Positions 23,912 to 32,794 are shown, counted from the first letter of the stretch. The stretch: DNA of 64,000 bases from Streptomyces vietnamensis (GCF_000830005.1 NZ_CP010407.1:5274001-5338000), one strand, 5' to 3'. A program made the numbers and translations. Notes: generated by a model from the sequence alone, not told the origin.

Positions 23912-25024
23912 TCAGTCGCCGCGCGCCTTCAGGACCTGTGCCGCCGTGTAGTCCCGTACCCGGGTGTACCGGGCCTTCGGGTCGCCCGCGTAGTTCCAGG
24001 GCCGGCAGCCGATGTACCCGTCCACCAGCCGGAACTGGGCCAGCGCCTCCTCGTAGCGGTCCTGCCAGTACAGCATCCAGGCCACCAGGTGCCGGGTCTG
24101 CACGATCCGCGGGTCCCGCGCGTCGAGCACCCGCTCCGCCGCCGCCAGGTCCGCGAGGGCGGCCTCGGTGGCCGCCACGACCTCGGGCCGGTTGTAGAAG
24201 TCCTGCGGCTCGACGTCGTTCTCGTACGTCTCCTGCTCGAAGTACGCCTCCAGCGGGAACAGGGTGAGCAGCTGCCCCGGCCGGGCCCCCTCCGCCCCGC
24301 GCCGGGCGAACGCGAGCGCCTGCTCGTGCGAGCCGCGCCACTTGCGGCACCAGTACTGCACGCCGCTGCCGTACGCCGAGAAGTGGTGCGGGTCGCGCTT
24401 CTCGATCTCGGTCCAGATCGCCTCGAACGCCTCGTGCGGATAGCCGAGCCCCATGGCGAGCGGCAGCTCGTCGATGAACGGGGTCGGGTCGTCGCCCGCC
24501 AGCTCCTGCGCCCGCGCGAAGGCCTCGCGGGCCTCCTTCAGGACCCGGTGGAAGGAGGCGAACTGCTCCTCGGTGGTGTGCCGGGCCTGCTTGGAGCCCC
24601 GTATCTCCCACGCCAGGTAGACCAGCGAGGAGGCGTGCACCGCGGCCGCCGCCGGGTCCTCCGGGCGCTCGCGCCGCCAGGCGAGCAGCCAGGCGTCGTC
24701 CTCGACGGCCGCCTCCGCGAGGAGGCTGATCCGCCGGTCGCGCTCGTACCAGTCGCGGCCCGCCCCCTCCACGTACGCGGCACCGGCCGCCCAGTCACCG
24801 GCCCGCACCGTCTCGGTGACGGCGGTGCGCTCCGGCGACGGCGGGTTGATCTCCTCGGTGTCGAGGCGGTCGGCGGGCAGCAGGCCGAGGCGTGCTGCGG
24901 CCTCGGCGTTCTTGCTCCGAGAGGAATCGGGGTTCGCGGTCCCGCCCGCCTTCGCGGCGCGGCGGGACTTGAACCAGAAGTAGAGGCAGACCGCGAGCAC
25001 GGTCAGCGGGATGAGACGGGCCAT
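23912..25024 (-). CDS. Membrane-anchored helical-repeat protein, paralogue A beside the M48 protease
   Basis: The 370-residue protein has one N-terminal transmembrane helix ([15 protein letters not shown], residues 4-18), then a long, probably TPR-like alpha-helical domain. It is clearly paralogous to the product at 26868-27977: shared blocks include [52 protein letters not shown] and the C-terminal PW-x3-GDP-x5-T-x-x-R. Function is unknown; I do not assign a domain name, though DUF4034 could be tested. It sits 43 bp downstream of the M48 gene on the same strand, so the two probably form an operon. Confidence 0.8.
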   Translation of the reverse strand: MARLIPLTVLAVCLYFWFKSRRAAKAGGTANPDSSRSKNAEAAARLGLLPADRLDTEEINPPSPERTAVTETVRAGDWAAGAAYVEGAGRDWYERDRRISLLAEAAVEDDAWLLAWRRERPEDPAAAAVHASSLVYLAWEIRGSKQARHTTEEQFASFHRVLKEAREAFARAQELAGDDPTPFIDELPLAMGLGYPHEAFEAIWTEIEKRDPHHFSAYGSGVQYWCRKWRGSHEQALAFARRGAEGARPGQLLTLFPLEAYFEQETYENDVEPQDFYNRPEVVAATEAALADLAAAERVLDARDPRIVQTRHLVAWMLYWQDRYEEALAQFRLVDGYIGCRPWNYAGDPKARYTRVRDYTAAQVLKARGD

Positions 25025-25067
25025 CGGGGAGTCGGTTCCTTCTCGGAGGGGCAGAGCGAGGGGGCGG

Positions 25068-26681
25068 TCAGAGGGGCAGCGGGGCCTGCTGCGACAGCAG
25101 TGTGCGCAGTGGGGCCGTGTCCGGCAGGTCCGCCGTCGCCGCGTCCAGGGCGGCCGGCAGTGCGTCCGCCGTGCCGTCGGGCAGCGTCAGGGTGGCGGGG
25201 CCGGTCCAGGACAGCTCCCAGCGGGCGCGGCCCGAGCGCAGGAGTTCGTCCGTGACCAGGGCCGACAGGCCCCGACGCAGCGCGGGCCGGGCGAATTCGC
25301 GCGCCGCGCGGCCGGTCGCCGCCGCGGCCTCCTCTGACTTCGGGAGCCGGTCGGCGATCTCCCAGGCCGAGCCCGCGTCGATCGCGTCGAGCAGGGCGGG
25401 GAGCGGCGCCGCCCACGGCGCCCCGGTGACCGCGTGGGCCGCCGTGCGCAGCTCCTCCGTGCCCTGGGCGACCCGGGCGCTCATCGACTCGTGGACGAGG
25501 TCGGGCCAGTCCAGGCGGCGCATCCGCTGGGCCTCCGGGGCGAGCGTCGCGTCCTCGATCGCGGCCAGCGCGGCCTCGGGCGAGGCGAGCAGGCCGAGCG
25601 CGGGGCCGGAGTCCTCCGCCGCGCGGCCGTCGTCGGGGAGCGCCTCGACGCGGGCGACCCGTTCGGCGGCCGGCGGGTGCGAGTCGTAGGGGGAGGCGGG
25701 CTCGTCGGGGATCTCCTCGCGCAGCCCGGCCAGCTCGTCGGCGCGGGCCGCGAGCAGGTGCCGTACGCCGCCGAACACCTCGCCGCGCGCCGGGAGGAGC
25801 CCGAACTCGGTGCCGAGCGTGGCGTACGAGGACAGGTAGAAGTCGTTCGCCGCGTCGATCGCGGGAATGTCGCGCAGGGCCCGCGCGGTGGCGTCGCGGC
25901 CCGCGATCCGGGCCGCGGCGAGGTCGGCGGCGAGTTCCTGGCGGCGGGCGCCGGACAGGGTGGAGCGCAGGTAGAGCCGGCCGTACGCGGTGTAGATCTT
26001 CGCCATGGTGCGGTAGGTGACGCCGGCGCCGGTGGTGTCGATCTCCTTGGCCTTCCGGCCGCGTGCGACCCGCTTCTCGGACTTGCGCTCCTGGCGGGCC
26101 CGCTCCTTCTCGACCTTCGCGTCGGCCTTGGCCCGGAACAGTTCGACGATGCGGCCGACCTGTACGCGTCCGCGTGCGCCGATCGCGGCGAGGCGGGTGT
26201 CGGAGTTGACGTAGTGACCCAGCTCGTGGGCGAGGACGGCGCGCAGCCCGGCCTCGTCGAGGCCGGCCATCAGGGGCAGGCCCAGGTACAGCCTGCGGAC
26301 GCCGCCGAGGAGGCCGAGGAGGCGGGCGTCCTCGGTGACGGCGGCGTTGACGTCGGCGGTCAGCCGGATCTCGTCCGGGGCGCGGGTGCCGACCTCGCGG
26401 GCCAGTTCGCGCACGGTCCGCCACAGCCGCGGCTCGTCGGCCTCGGTGACGAGGACGCCGCCGGGCTCCTCGTCGCGCGGGGTGCGCAGCATGAGCATGC
26501 CCCGGAAGACGGGGATCGCGAGGAGTACGGAGACGATGAGGATCTTGATCCGGATCGCGGCCGGGGCCCACAGCACGGCGGCCCAGTCGGCGGCGCCGAG
26601 CAGGGCGAGCAGGCCGAGGCAGAGCGCGTAGAAACCGGACAGCAGTACGAGCGCGCGCACGGCACGCAGGGTCGCGCCCAT
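25068..26681 (-). CDS. M48-family zinc metalloprotease with membrane segments
   Basis: The 537-residue protein has two N-terminal membrane helices (residues about 8-30 and 40-62), then an M48 peptidase domain with the zinc motif HELGHYVNSD near residue 150 and a third ligand probably in RRQELAADLAAAR near 250. The remainder is a long helical region of unknown role. M48 enzymes such as HtpX and Ste24 cleave membrane or exported proteins. ATG 26681 is preceded by a GGGGGGA ribosome site; an upstream in-frame start at 26786 would add low-homology sequence. It is flanked on both sides by paralogous membrane-anchored proteins on the same strand. Confidence 0.88.
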   Translation of the reverse strand: MGATLRAVRALVLLSGFYALCLGLLALLGAADWAAVLWAPAAIRIKILIVSVLLAIPVFRGMLMLRTPRDEEPGGVLVTEADEPRLWRTVRELAREVGTRAPDEIRLTADVNAAVTEDARLLGLLGGVRRLYLGLPLMAGLDEAGLRAVLAHELGHYVNSDTRLAAIGARGRVQVGRIVELFRAKADAKVEKERARQERKSEKRVARGRKAKEIDTTGAGVTYRTMAKIYTAYGRLYLRSTLSGARRQELAADLAAARIAGRDATARALRDIPAIDAANDFYLSSYATLGTEFGLLPARGEVFGGVRHLLAARADELAGLREEIPDEPASPYDSHPPAAERVARVEALPDDGRAAEDSGPALGLLASPEAALAAIEDATLAPEAQRMRRLDWPDLVHESMSARVAQGTEELRTAAHAVTGAPWAAPLPALLDAIDAGSAWEIADRLPKSEEAAAATGRAAREFARPALRRGLSALVTDELLRSGRARWELSWTGPATLTLPDGTADALPAALDAATADLPDTAPLRTLLSQQAPLPL

Positions 26682-26867
26682 CGGGCAGAGTCCCCCCACG
26701 GGAATGGTCGACGAGATGTCGAAGACAACTGTTCGAAGCGTGTGGGGGGATGCGGAGTATCGCCCACGGGCGAGTACGGCGTCCAACGGATTCCGGTTGC
26801 CGCGCCCGGATCCGTCAAGTCGCCCGCACCGGGGAGGACCGCCCGCGCCGGAGCCGGACGTCGGACG

Positions 26868-27977
26868 TCAGTGCGGCAGCGTCGCCGGGCTCCCGCCGTT
26901 CGCCTCGTACCCCGCGACCGCCAGGTTCCGGAAGACCGTGAACTCGGCCGCCGGGTCGCCGCTCAGCGTCCACGGGACCGCGCCCACGTGCCCGTCGACC
27001 CGCACCAGCTGGTGCATGGCCTCCGTCCAGCGCTGCGAGCGCACCAGGAACCAGACGAGCAGATGGCGGACGTGCGCCAGCATCGGGTCGTCGGGGCGGG
27101 CCGAGTGGACCGCGTACAGCGCGCCGTCCACCGCCTTGGACACCACCGCCGTACGCCAGAAGTCCTGCACGAGCACCACGTCCGGCACGTGCTCGAACAC
27201 CGCGAACAGCGGCAGCGCGGCCAGCAGCGAACCCCGCGGGGCGCGCGCCGCGGCCGTCGTCGCGAAGTGGTCGGCCTCCTCGCGCGAACCGTGCCACTTC
27301 TCGCACCAGTAGTGCAGCGCCGCCAGGTGCGCCCCCATGTGCTCCGGCGCGCGGTCGATCACCTTCGCCCACACCTGGTCGAACTGCTCGTGCCCGTAGC
27401 CGAGTCCGCGCGCCACCGCGAGCCGCGTGATGTACGGGACCGGGTCGGCCGGGGCGAGCAGCGCCGCCTCCTCGGTGACCTTCAGCGCCTCCTCCAGGAT
27501 GATCCGGAAGTCGTCCGTCCCGGCCGTCGAGGAGCGCCACGCCTGCTGCACCAGGAACTCGGCGTGCACGGCCGCGCCGCCCGCGTCCTGGGGCTCCTCC
27601 GCCCGCCAGGCCCGCAGCCACGCCCCGCCGACGCCGGGCCGCTCCTGGAGTTCGAGGGAGGCCGCGCCCGCGAAGGCCTGGACGCGCTGCCAGCGCACCT
27701 CGCCCTCCGTGCCGGTGGAGCCGAGCAGCCGCGAGGCCGGGCGCCAGTCCTGGGTGGCCTGCACGACGTCGAGGACGTGGAGGAGTTCGTCGTCGGCGCC
27801 CGGCAGCCGTACGTCCTGCTCCTCCTGCCGCACGAAGCCGTACGCCTCCGGGTCCGCCGCGTCCGGTGCCCCCGGCGCGACCTGCCGGATCCCTCCGCCG
27901 CTCCGGCGGCGCAGCACATAGGGACCGAGGACGCCGAACAGCAGGCCGAGCGCGATCAGGAACCAGAGAATGTCCAT
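26868..27977 (-). CDS. Membrane-anchored helical-repeat protein, paralogue B beside the M48 protease
   Basis: The 369-residue protein starts with a transmembrane helix (ILWFLIALGLLFGVLGPYVL, residues 3-22) and has a helical domain that aligns along its length with the product at 23912-25024. Common blocks are the YWC-x-KW-x-GS-x-E motif near residue 220, the RHL-x2-W-x-L segment near 310, and a VDG-x-(V/I)G-x-(V/R)PW segment near 330. It lies 186 bp upstream of the M48 gene, on the same strand. Function is unknown; as both paralogues bracket one protease, a role as partner or substrate adaptor is an inference. It is divergent from metB. Confidence 0.8.
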   Translation of the reverse strand: MDILWFLIALGLLFGVLGPYVLRRRSGGGIRQVAPGAPDAADPEAYGFVRQEEQDVRLPGADDELLHVLDVVQATQDWRPASRLLGSTGTEGEVRWQRVQAFAGAASLELQERPGVGGAWLRAWRAEEPQDAGGAAVHAEFLVQQAWRSSTAGTDDFRIILEEALKVTEEAALLAPADPVPYITRLAVARGLGYGHEQFDQVWAKVIDRAPEHMGAHLAALHYWCEKWHGSREEADHFATTAAARAPRGSLLAALPLFAVFEHVPDVVLVQDFWRTAVVSKAVDGALYAVHSARPDDPMLAHVRHLLVWFLVRSQRWTEAMHQLVRVDGHVGAVPWTLSGDPAAEFTVFRNLAVAGYEANGGSPATLPH

Positions 27978-28049
27978 GTGTCCATTGTCCAGGACACCCG
28001 GTGAGACGAACGAGGCGGCGGGGTGCGCGCGGCACTACGCTCCTGACCC

Positions 28050-29204
28050 ATGAGCGACCAGCACTCCCATCAGAGTTTCGAGACCCGCGCGATCCACGCG
28101 GGCAACACCGCCGACCCGCTGACCGGCGCGGTCGTCCCGCCCATCTACCAGGTGTCCACCTACAAGCAGGACGGCGTGGGCGGGCTGCGCGGCGGTTACG
28201 AGTACAGCCGCAGCGCCAACCCCACCCGTACCGCCCTTGAGGAGAACCTCGCGGCCCTGGAGGGCGGCCGCCGCGGTCTCGCCTTCGCGTCGGGCCTCGC
28301 CGCCGAGGACTGCCTGCTGCGCACGCTCCTCGTGCCCGGCGACCACGTGGTCATCCCGAACGACGCCTACGGCGGCACCTTCCGGCTCTTCGCCAAGGTC
28401 GTGCAGCGCTGGGGCGTCGACTTCTCCGTCGCGAACACCTCGGACATCGAGTCGGTGCGCGCCGCGGTCAACGACCGTACGAAGCTGATCTGGGTCGAGA
28501 CCCCCTCGAACCCGCTCCTCGGCATCACCGACATCGAGGCCGTCGCCGGCGTCGCCCGCCAGGCCGGCGTGAAGCTCGTCGTCGACAACACCTTCGCCTC
28601 GCCCTACCTCCAGCAGCCGCTGGCGCTCGGCGCGGACGTCGTCGTGCACTCCCTCACCAAGTACATGGGCGGCCACTCCGACGTCGTCGGCGGCGCGCTC
28701 GTCACCGCCGACGAGGCGCTCGGCGAGGAACTCGCCTACCACCAGAACGCGATGGGCGCGGTCGCCGGTCCCTTCGACTCGTGGATCGTGCTGCGCGGCA
28801 TCAAGACCCTCGCCGTGCGCATGGACCGGCACAGCGAGAACGCGACGAAGATCGCCGAGATGCTCACCCAGCACCCGAAGGTCACCCAGGTCCTCTACCC
28901 GGGCCTCCCGGAGCACCCGGGCCACGAGATCGCGGCCAAGCAGATGCGCTCCTTCGGCGGCATGATCTCCTTCCGCGTGCAGGGCGGCGAGGAAGCGGCC
29001 GTCGAGGTCTGCAACCGCGCGCAGCTCTTCACCCTCGGTGAGTCGCTGGGCGGCGTCGAGTCCCTCATCGAGCACCCGGGCCGGATGACCCACGCCTCCG
29101 TCGCGGGCTCCGCCCTGGAGGTCCCGGCCGACCTGGTCCGCATCTCGGTGGGCATCGAGAACGTCGAGGACCTGCTCGCCGACCTGCGCCAGGCGCTGGG
29201 CTAG
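28050..29204 (+). CDS. metB: Cystathionine gamma-synthase
   Basis: The 384-residue PLP enzyme shows the Cys/Met-metabolism family signature: the PLP-lysine in VVHSLTKYMGGHSDVVGG near residue 200, the phosphate-binding SGLAAEDCLL near 80, and EYSRSANPTRTALE near 52. C-terminal SLGGVESLIEHPGRMTHASV is typical of gamma-synthases and lyases. It joins O-acyl-homoserine with cysteine in trans-sulfuration; a lyase activity cannot be excluded from sequence, but gene position matches S. coelicolor SCO4958, annotated as gamma-synthase. It ends at a palindromic terminator shared with the convergent small membrane-protein gene. Confidence 0.9.
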   Translation: MSDQHSHQSFETRAIHAGNTADPLTGAVVPPIYQVSTYKQDGVGGLRGGYEYSRSANPTRTALEENLAALEGGRRGLAFASGLAAEDCLLRTLLVPGDHVVIPNDAYGGTFRLFAKVVQRWGVDFSVANTSDIESVRAAVNDRTKLIWVETPSNPLLGITDIEAVAGVARQAGVKLVVDNTFASPYLQQPLALGADVVVHSLTKYMGGHSDVVGGALVTADEALGEELAYHQNAMGAVAGPFDSWIVLRGIKTLAVRMDRHSENATKIAEMLTQHPKVTQVLYPGLPEHPGHEIAAKQMRSFGGMISFRVQGGEEAAVEVCNRAQLFTLGESLGGVESLIEHPGRMTHASVAGSALEVPADLVRISVGIENVEDLLADLRQALG

Positions 29205-29216
29205 CAGGACCCGCCC

Positions 29217-29248
29217 GTGACGACGGCCGGGGCCCCGGCCGTCGTCAC
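29217..29248. terminator. 32-bp perfect palindrome acting as bidirectional terminator
   Basis: GTGACGACGGCCGGGG (29217-29232) is followed at once by its exact complement (29233-29248). It lies between convergent genes and includes the stop codon of the leftward one. Confidence 0.8.
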
Positions 29249-29496
29249 AGGCCTTCGAGCGGTGGTGTCGTCTCCGCCGGCGGGACCTCCCACGGGTGCG
29301 TCATCGACGCCCACACCACGAAGGCGAGCACGGCGACCGCGCCCAGGGCCCACAGCACGCGCCGCACCCGTCGGGCGTGGTGGCGCAGCCGGGCCCCGCG
29401 CTCGGCGGCCCGCAGCGCGAGGTCGCGGGGGACCGGTGGGTGCGGGGTGTCGAGCAGCCGCCGGACCGCCGCCTCCTTGTCCTCGTACCGGCTCAT
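29245..29496 (-). CDS. Small membrane protein downstream of a sigma-like gene
   Basis: The 83-residue protein has a basic N-terminal half (residues 1-44) and one transmembrane helix (VLWALGAVAVLAFVVWASM, about 46-64), with a short Pro-rich outside tail. It lies 43 bp after a sigma-factor-like gene on the same strand, a position where membrane anti-sigma factors are often found, but it has no recognisable zinc-binding or anti-sigma motif. Its last codons lie within the shared terminator palindrome. Confidence 0.7.
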   Translation of the reverse strand: MSRYEDKEAAVRRLLDTPHPPVPRDLALRAAERGARLRHHARRVRRVLWALGAVAVLAFVVWASMTHPWEVPPAETTPPLEGL

Positions 29497-29539
29497 GCGG
29501 CGGCCTCCGGTCGGCTCCGCACGGCGGCCGTGCGCCGGC

Positions 29540-30055
29540 TCACGCGGCGGCCCCGGTGTCCGGCCGGGAGGCGGCCCCCGCGCCGCCCCGGGCCTCCGCC
29601 GCGCCCCGCGCCGCCGCCCTCAGCGTCGCGACCGAGCGGGCGCACACGGCGCGGACGCGGGCCTCCGACAGGCCGAGCAGCGCCGCGACCTGCTCCTCCG
29701 CAACCCCCTCGTACAGCCGCAGGACGACGACGAGCCGTTCCTGCGGGGAGAGCACGGCGAGCACCCCGCCCCCCTGGCCGCCGTGGTGCCGCCAGGCGGT
29801 GCGTGCGAAGCGGGCGGCGAGGTCGCGCCGCGCGAGGTCGTACGGGTCCTCGTCGCGCAGCCGGTCCCACACCGCGTACGTGTGTGCGAGCGCGGCGGTC
29901 AGCAGGGCCTGGGCGTACGGGTTGCGGGCGCGGGTCTCGGCGGTGAGCAGCGTCGCGGCATGCAGCAGCCGGCCCGCCGCCCCGGCCACGAACGCCTCGA
30001 ACTCCCGGTTGCGGCGGGCGCGTTCGGCACTCCGCCCACGCTGCTGCTCTCGCAC
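29540..30055 (-). CDS. Sigma-70-like protein (region 4 helix-turn-helix)
   Basis: From GTG 30055 the protein has 171 residues. The C-terminal part is a convincing sigma region 4: LSPQERLVVVLRLYEGVAEEQVAALLGLSEARVRAVCARSVATLRAAARG. The N-terminal part (FEAFVAGAAGRLLHAATLLTAE, then the Asp-rich DRLRDEDPYDLAR) recalls region 2 of the small SigE/SACE-type ECF factors but is shortened and lacks a clear -10-binding helix. It may be a degenerate or atypical ECF factor. The start is uncertain: GAGGAG directly abuts the GTG, and longer in-frame starts exist in the repeat region upstream. The following membrane protein may be its partner. Confidence 0.7.
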   Translation of the reverse strand: MREQQRGRSAERARRNREFEAFVAGAAGRLLHAATLLTAETRARNPYAQALLTAALAHTYAVWDRLRDEDPYDLARRDLAARFARTAWRHHGGQGGGVLAVLSPQERLVVVLRLYEGVAEEQVAALLGLSEARVRAVCARSVATLRAAARGAAEARGGAGAASRPDTGAAA

Positions 30056-30136
30056 CTCCTCATCTGAGGACAGTGCGGGTGCCGGGTCAAGAGGTCTGCG
30101 CGGACTTGGTCCCGGTCGGACGGGGCGGCAGGTCGG

Positions 30137-30319
30137 GCGGTGGTCCCGGACGTGCGGGGCGGCGCCGCGGGCGGTCGCCCCGGTCACGAGGGGGGCACGT
30201 CAGGCGGTCGCCCCGGTCACGAGGGGCGGCGCCTCAGGCGGTGGTCCCGGTCGCGCGGGGTGCCACGTCAGGCGGTGGTCCCGGTCATGAGGGGCGCCAC
30301 GTCACGCGGTGGTCCCGGG
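30137..30319. repeat. Five-copy 33-34-bp tandem repeat in the gap before the MarR gene
   Basis: Units start at 30137, 30171, 30204, 30238 and 30272, with a partial sixth at 30306-30319. Each has GCGGT(GG/CG)(T/C)CCCGG, then a variable core, then GGGG and C(G/C)(C/T)CAG. Variation is concentrated in the TCACGAG/TCGCGCG core. The last unit runs into the 3' end of the MarR coding region (TEPGTTA). Confidence 0.85.
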
Positions 30320-30823
30320 CTCCGTCCCGGCCGGGGCGTGGCCCGCGTGTGCCGACTGCCGTGCGGACAGGGCGGTGTTGAAGCGGGTGAGCAGCGTGCA
30401 GAAGGACTCCCGCTCCTCCGGCGTCCAGCCCTCCGTGACCTCGACCATCAGCTGGCGGCGCGAGGACCGGACCTCGTCGAGACGCGCGAGACCGCGCGGC
30501 GACAGCTGGAGCACGACCGCCCGCCCGTCCTCCGGGTGCGAGGTCCGCTTCACCAGGCCGGTGTCGACGAGCGGGGCGACCTGACGGGTCACCGTGGACG
30601 AGTCGATCCCCATGCCCGCCGCGAGCGCCTTCACCCCCATCGGGCCTTCCTGGTCGAGGCGGTTGAGGAGGAGGTAGGCCGCGCGGTCCATGGAGTTGCG
30701 GAGCTGGCCGGTGCCGCCGAGGCGGGTCTGCTCGGCCCGGCGGGCGAAGACGGCCACCTGGTGCTGGAGGGCATCGAGGAGACCGGGGTCGAGCGCAGTC
30801 GTCATGTCCTGAGAATTGGGCAT
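30302..30823 (-). CDS. MarR-family transcriptional regulator
   Basis: The 173-residue protein has the MarR winged helix: AYLLLNRLDQEGPMGVKALAAGMGIDSSTVTRQVAPLVDTGLVKRTSHPEDGRAVVLQLSPRGLARL, residues about 45-110. Helices for dimerisation flank it. MarR proteins regulate resistance or stress genes; the closest candidate target is the divergently placed gene for threonine dehydratase, though that link is only positional. ATG 30823 begins MPNSQDMTTALDPG; an ATG six codons later is possible. Its last codons overlap the tandem-repeat array. Confidence 0.88.
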   Translation of the reverse strand: MPNSQDMTTALDPGLLDALQHQVAVFARRAEQTRLGGTGQLRNSMDRAAYLLLNRLDQEGPMGVKALAAGMGIDSSTVTRQVAPLVDTGLVKRTSHPEDGRAVVLQLSPRGLARLDEVRSSRRQLMVEVTEGWTPEERESFCTLLTRFNTALSARQSAHAGHAPAGTEPGTTA

Positions 30824-30972
30824 GGCTGTGGGTCTCTCTCGTGCGGGGGTGGTCGGTCGGTGGGGGACAGAGTACGCGGCCCCGCCGGGGTCCGTACCGG
30901 CGCTGCGCAAACCCGTCCGGCCACCCGCCCGCCGGGCGGCCACGAGGGTCGTGAGCTGCGAGACTTGCTGTC

Positions 30973-32202
30973 ATGAGCTTCCGTACGCCACACCCCTTGC
31001 ACCGCTTGATGCTCGACGATGTCCGCGGGGCGCAGAAGATGCTGGCCGGGGTGGCCAGGACGACGGCGATGGAGGGCAGCCGCCATCTGTCCTCGCTGGT
31101 GGGAGCCCCCGTCCACCTCAAGTGCGAGAACCTCCAGAGGACCGGTTCCTTCAAGCTTCGCGGGGCGTACGTACGGATCTCCGGGCTGCGGCCCGAGGAG
31201 AAGGCGGCCGGTGTGGTCGCGGCCTCCGCCGGCAACCACGCGCAGGGCGTCGCGCTCGCCTCGAAACTGCTCGGGGTGCACGCCACCGTCTTCATGCCGG
31301 TCGGCGCCCCGCTGCCGAAGGTCGCCGCGACCCGCGACTACGGCGCGGACGTCCGGCTGCACGGCCATGTCGTCGACGAGACGCTCGCGGCGGCGGAGGA
31401 GTACGCCCACGAGACCGGCGCGGTCTTCATCCACCCCTTCGACCACCCCGACGTCATCGCCGGACAGGGCACGGTCGGCCTGGAGATCCTGGAGCAGTGC
31501 CCCGAGGTCCGGACGATCCTCGTCGGCATCGGCGGCGGCGGGCTCGCGGCCGGCATCGGACTCGCGGTGAAGTCGCTGCGCCCGGACGTGAAGGTCATCG
31601 GCGTCCAGGCGGAGGGCGCGGCCGCCTACCCGCCCTCGCTGGCCGCCGGACACCCCGTGGTGATCGACTCGCCGGTGACGATGGCGGACGGGATCAAGGT
31701 CGGACGCCCGGGCGACGTGCCGTTCGCCCTGGTCCGGGAGTACGTCGACGAGGTCCGCACGGTCTCCGAGGACGACCTCTCCTCCGCCCTCCTCCTCTGC
31801 CTGGAGCGGGCGAAACTCGTGGTCGAACCGGCCGGTGCGAGCCCGGTCGCGGCGCTCCTCGCCGACCCGACGTCCTTCCGGGGCCCGGTGGTGGCGGTCC
31901 TCTCCGGCGGGAACGTCGACCCGCTGCTCCTCCAGCGGATCCTGCGGCACGGCATGGCCGCCGGGGGCCGCTACCTGAGCCTGCGGCTGCGGGTCACGGA
32001 CCGGCCGGGGGCGCTCGCGACGCTGCTCGCGGTCCTGACGGTGGTCGACGCGAACGTCCTGGACGTGAGCCACGTGCGGACCGATCCGCGCCTCGGCCTG
32101 ACGGAGGCGGAGGTCGAGCTGCACCTGGAGACGAAGGGCCCGGAGCACTGCCGGGAGGTGGAGGAGGCGCTGCGGGACGCCGGGTACACGGTGCTCGGCT
32201 GA
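30973..32202 (+). CDS. ilvA: Threonine ammonia-lyase (threonine dehydratase) with ACT domain
   Basis: The 409-residue PLP enzyme has the PLP-lysine in RTGSFKLRGAY near residue 60, the phosphate-binding GIGGGGLAAG near 190, and SAGNHAQGVA near 88. A C-terminal ACT domain (about 335-409; RYLSLRLRVTDRPGALATLLAVLTVVDANVLDVSHVR) indicates feedback or activator control. It makes 2-oxobutanoate from threonine for isoleucine or propionyl-CoA supply. Size (about 400 residues) and a single ACT domain suit the catabolic or IlvA1-type class of actinobacteria. It starts at ATG 30973. Confidence 0.93.
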   Translation: MSFRTPHPLHRLMLDDVRGAQKMLAGVARTTAMEGSRHLSSLVGAPVHLKCENLQRTGSFKLRGAYVRISGLRPEEKAAGVVAASAGNHAQGVALASKLLGVHATVFMPVGAPLPKVAATRDYGADVRLHGHVVDETLAAAEEYAHETGAVFIHPFDHPDVIAGQGTVGLEILEQCPEVRTILVGIGGGGLAAGIGLAVKSLRPDVKVIGVQAEGAAAYPPSLAAGHPVVIDSPVTMADGIKVGRPGDVPFALVREYVDEVRTVSEDDLSSALLLCLERAKLVVEPAGASPVAALLADPTSFRGPVVAVLSGGNVDPLLLQRILRHGMAAGGRYLSLRLRVTDRPGALATLLAVLTVVDANVLDVSHVRTDPRLGLTEAEVELHLETKGPEHCREVEEALRDAGYTVLG

Positions 32203-32227
32203 CCTGTCGCGTACGCCCCTCCTCGTC

Positions 32228-32794
32228 CTACCTGCCCTTACGGAGCCGGGCCGCCCGACCGAGTACGGCCACCAGCCCGCCGCCGACCAGGGCGCCCGCC
32301 GCGAGCAGGCCCAGGGGCCGGCCGAGCCCCGGCAGCCCGGACTCCCGCCGGGCGCGCCGGGCGGCCGGGGGAGCGGGGGTGAGCGCCGGCTTTTCGCTCC
32401 GTGCGGCTTCCCGCGCCGCGTCGCGGGCGGCCGTCTCGTGCGCGAGGGAGCGCTCCAGGCGGAGCAGGAGGGGGCCCGGGTCCGTCCCGGCGGCCGCGGC
32501 GAACTCCTCGACGGCGACCCGGGTCGGCAACTGCTTCTGGTTCAGGAACCGTTCCCACGAGGAGCGGCTGTAGTGGGTGCGCTGCGCGAGCTTGCCGTAG
32601 CTCAGCTCGGTGGCGCCCTTGATGCGGCGCATCTCGGCGGCCAGCTCGGCCCAGGGCGTCGTCGCGTCACACCCGACGCAACCGGAACACCCCCGCTCAC
32701 CGACCGCACTCGTCCCGCCCGTCCCGCCTGTCCCGTCCGTTCTGCTCGTCCCGCCCGTCCTGCTCGCCCCACTCGTACCGTCGACCCTGCCCAT
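32228..32794 (-). CDS. Membrane-anchored helix-turn-helix protein with CSGCVGC motif
   Basis: From ATG 32794 the protein has 188 residues. A Gly/Thr/Ser-rich head leads into GCSGCVGC (about residues 35-42), then an XRE-like helix-turn-helix (WAELAAEMRRIKGATELSYGKLAQRTHYSRSSWERFLNQKQLPTRVAVEEFAAAAG, about 48-105). A basic linker is followed by one C-terminal transmembrane helix (LGLLAAGALVGGGLVAVLGRAA). A DNA-binding domain tied to the membrane suggests a regulator that senses envelope state; the cysteine cluster could bind metal. The exact start in the repetitive head is uncertain. Confidence 0.75.
   Translation of the reverse strand: MGRVDGTSGASRTGGTSRTDGTGGTGGTSAVGERGCSGCVGCDATTPWAELAAEMRRIKGATELSYGKLAQRTHYSRSSWERFLNQKQLPTRVAVEEFAAAAGTDPGPLLLRLERSLAHETAARDAAREAARSEKPALTPAPPAARRARRESGLPGLGRPLGLLAAGALVGGGLVAVLGRAARLRKGR

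Noticed and set aside
30137..30319. Possible CRISPR array (regular 34-bp period)
   Set aside because: Units are contiguous with no unique spacers, show gradual variation, and no cas genes are nearby. It is a simple tandem repeat.
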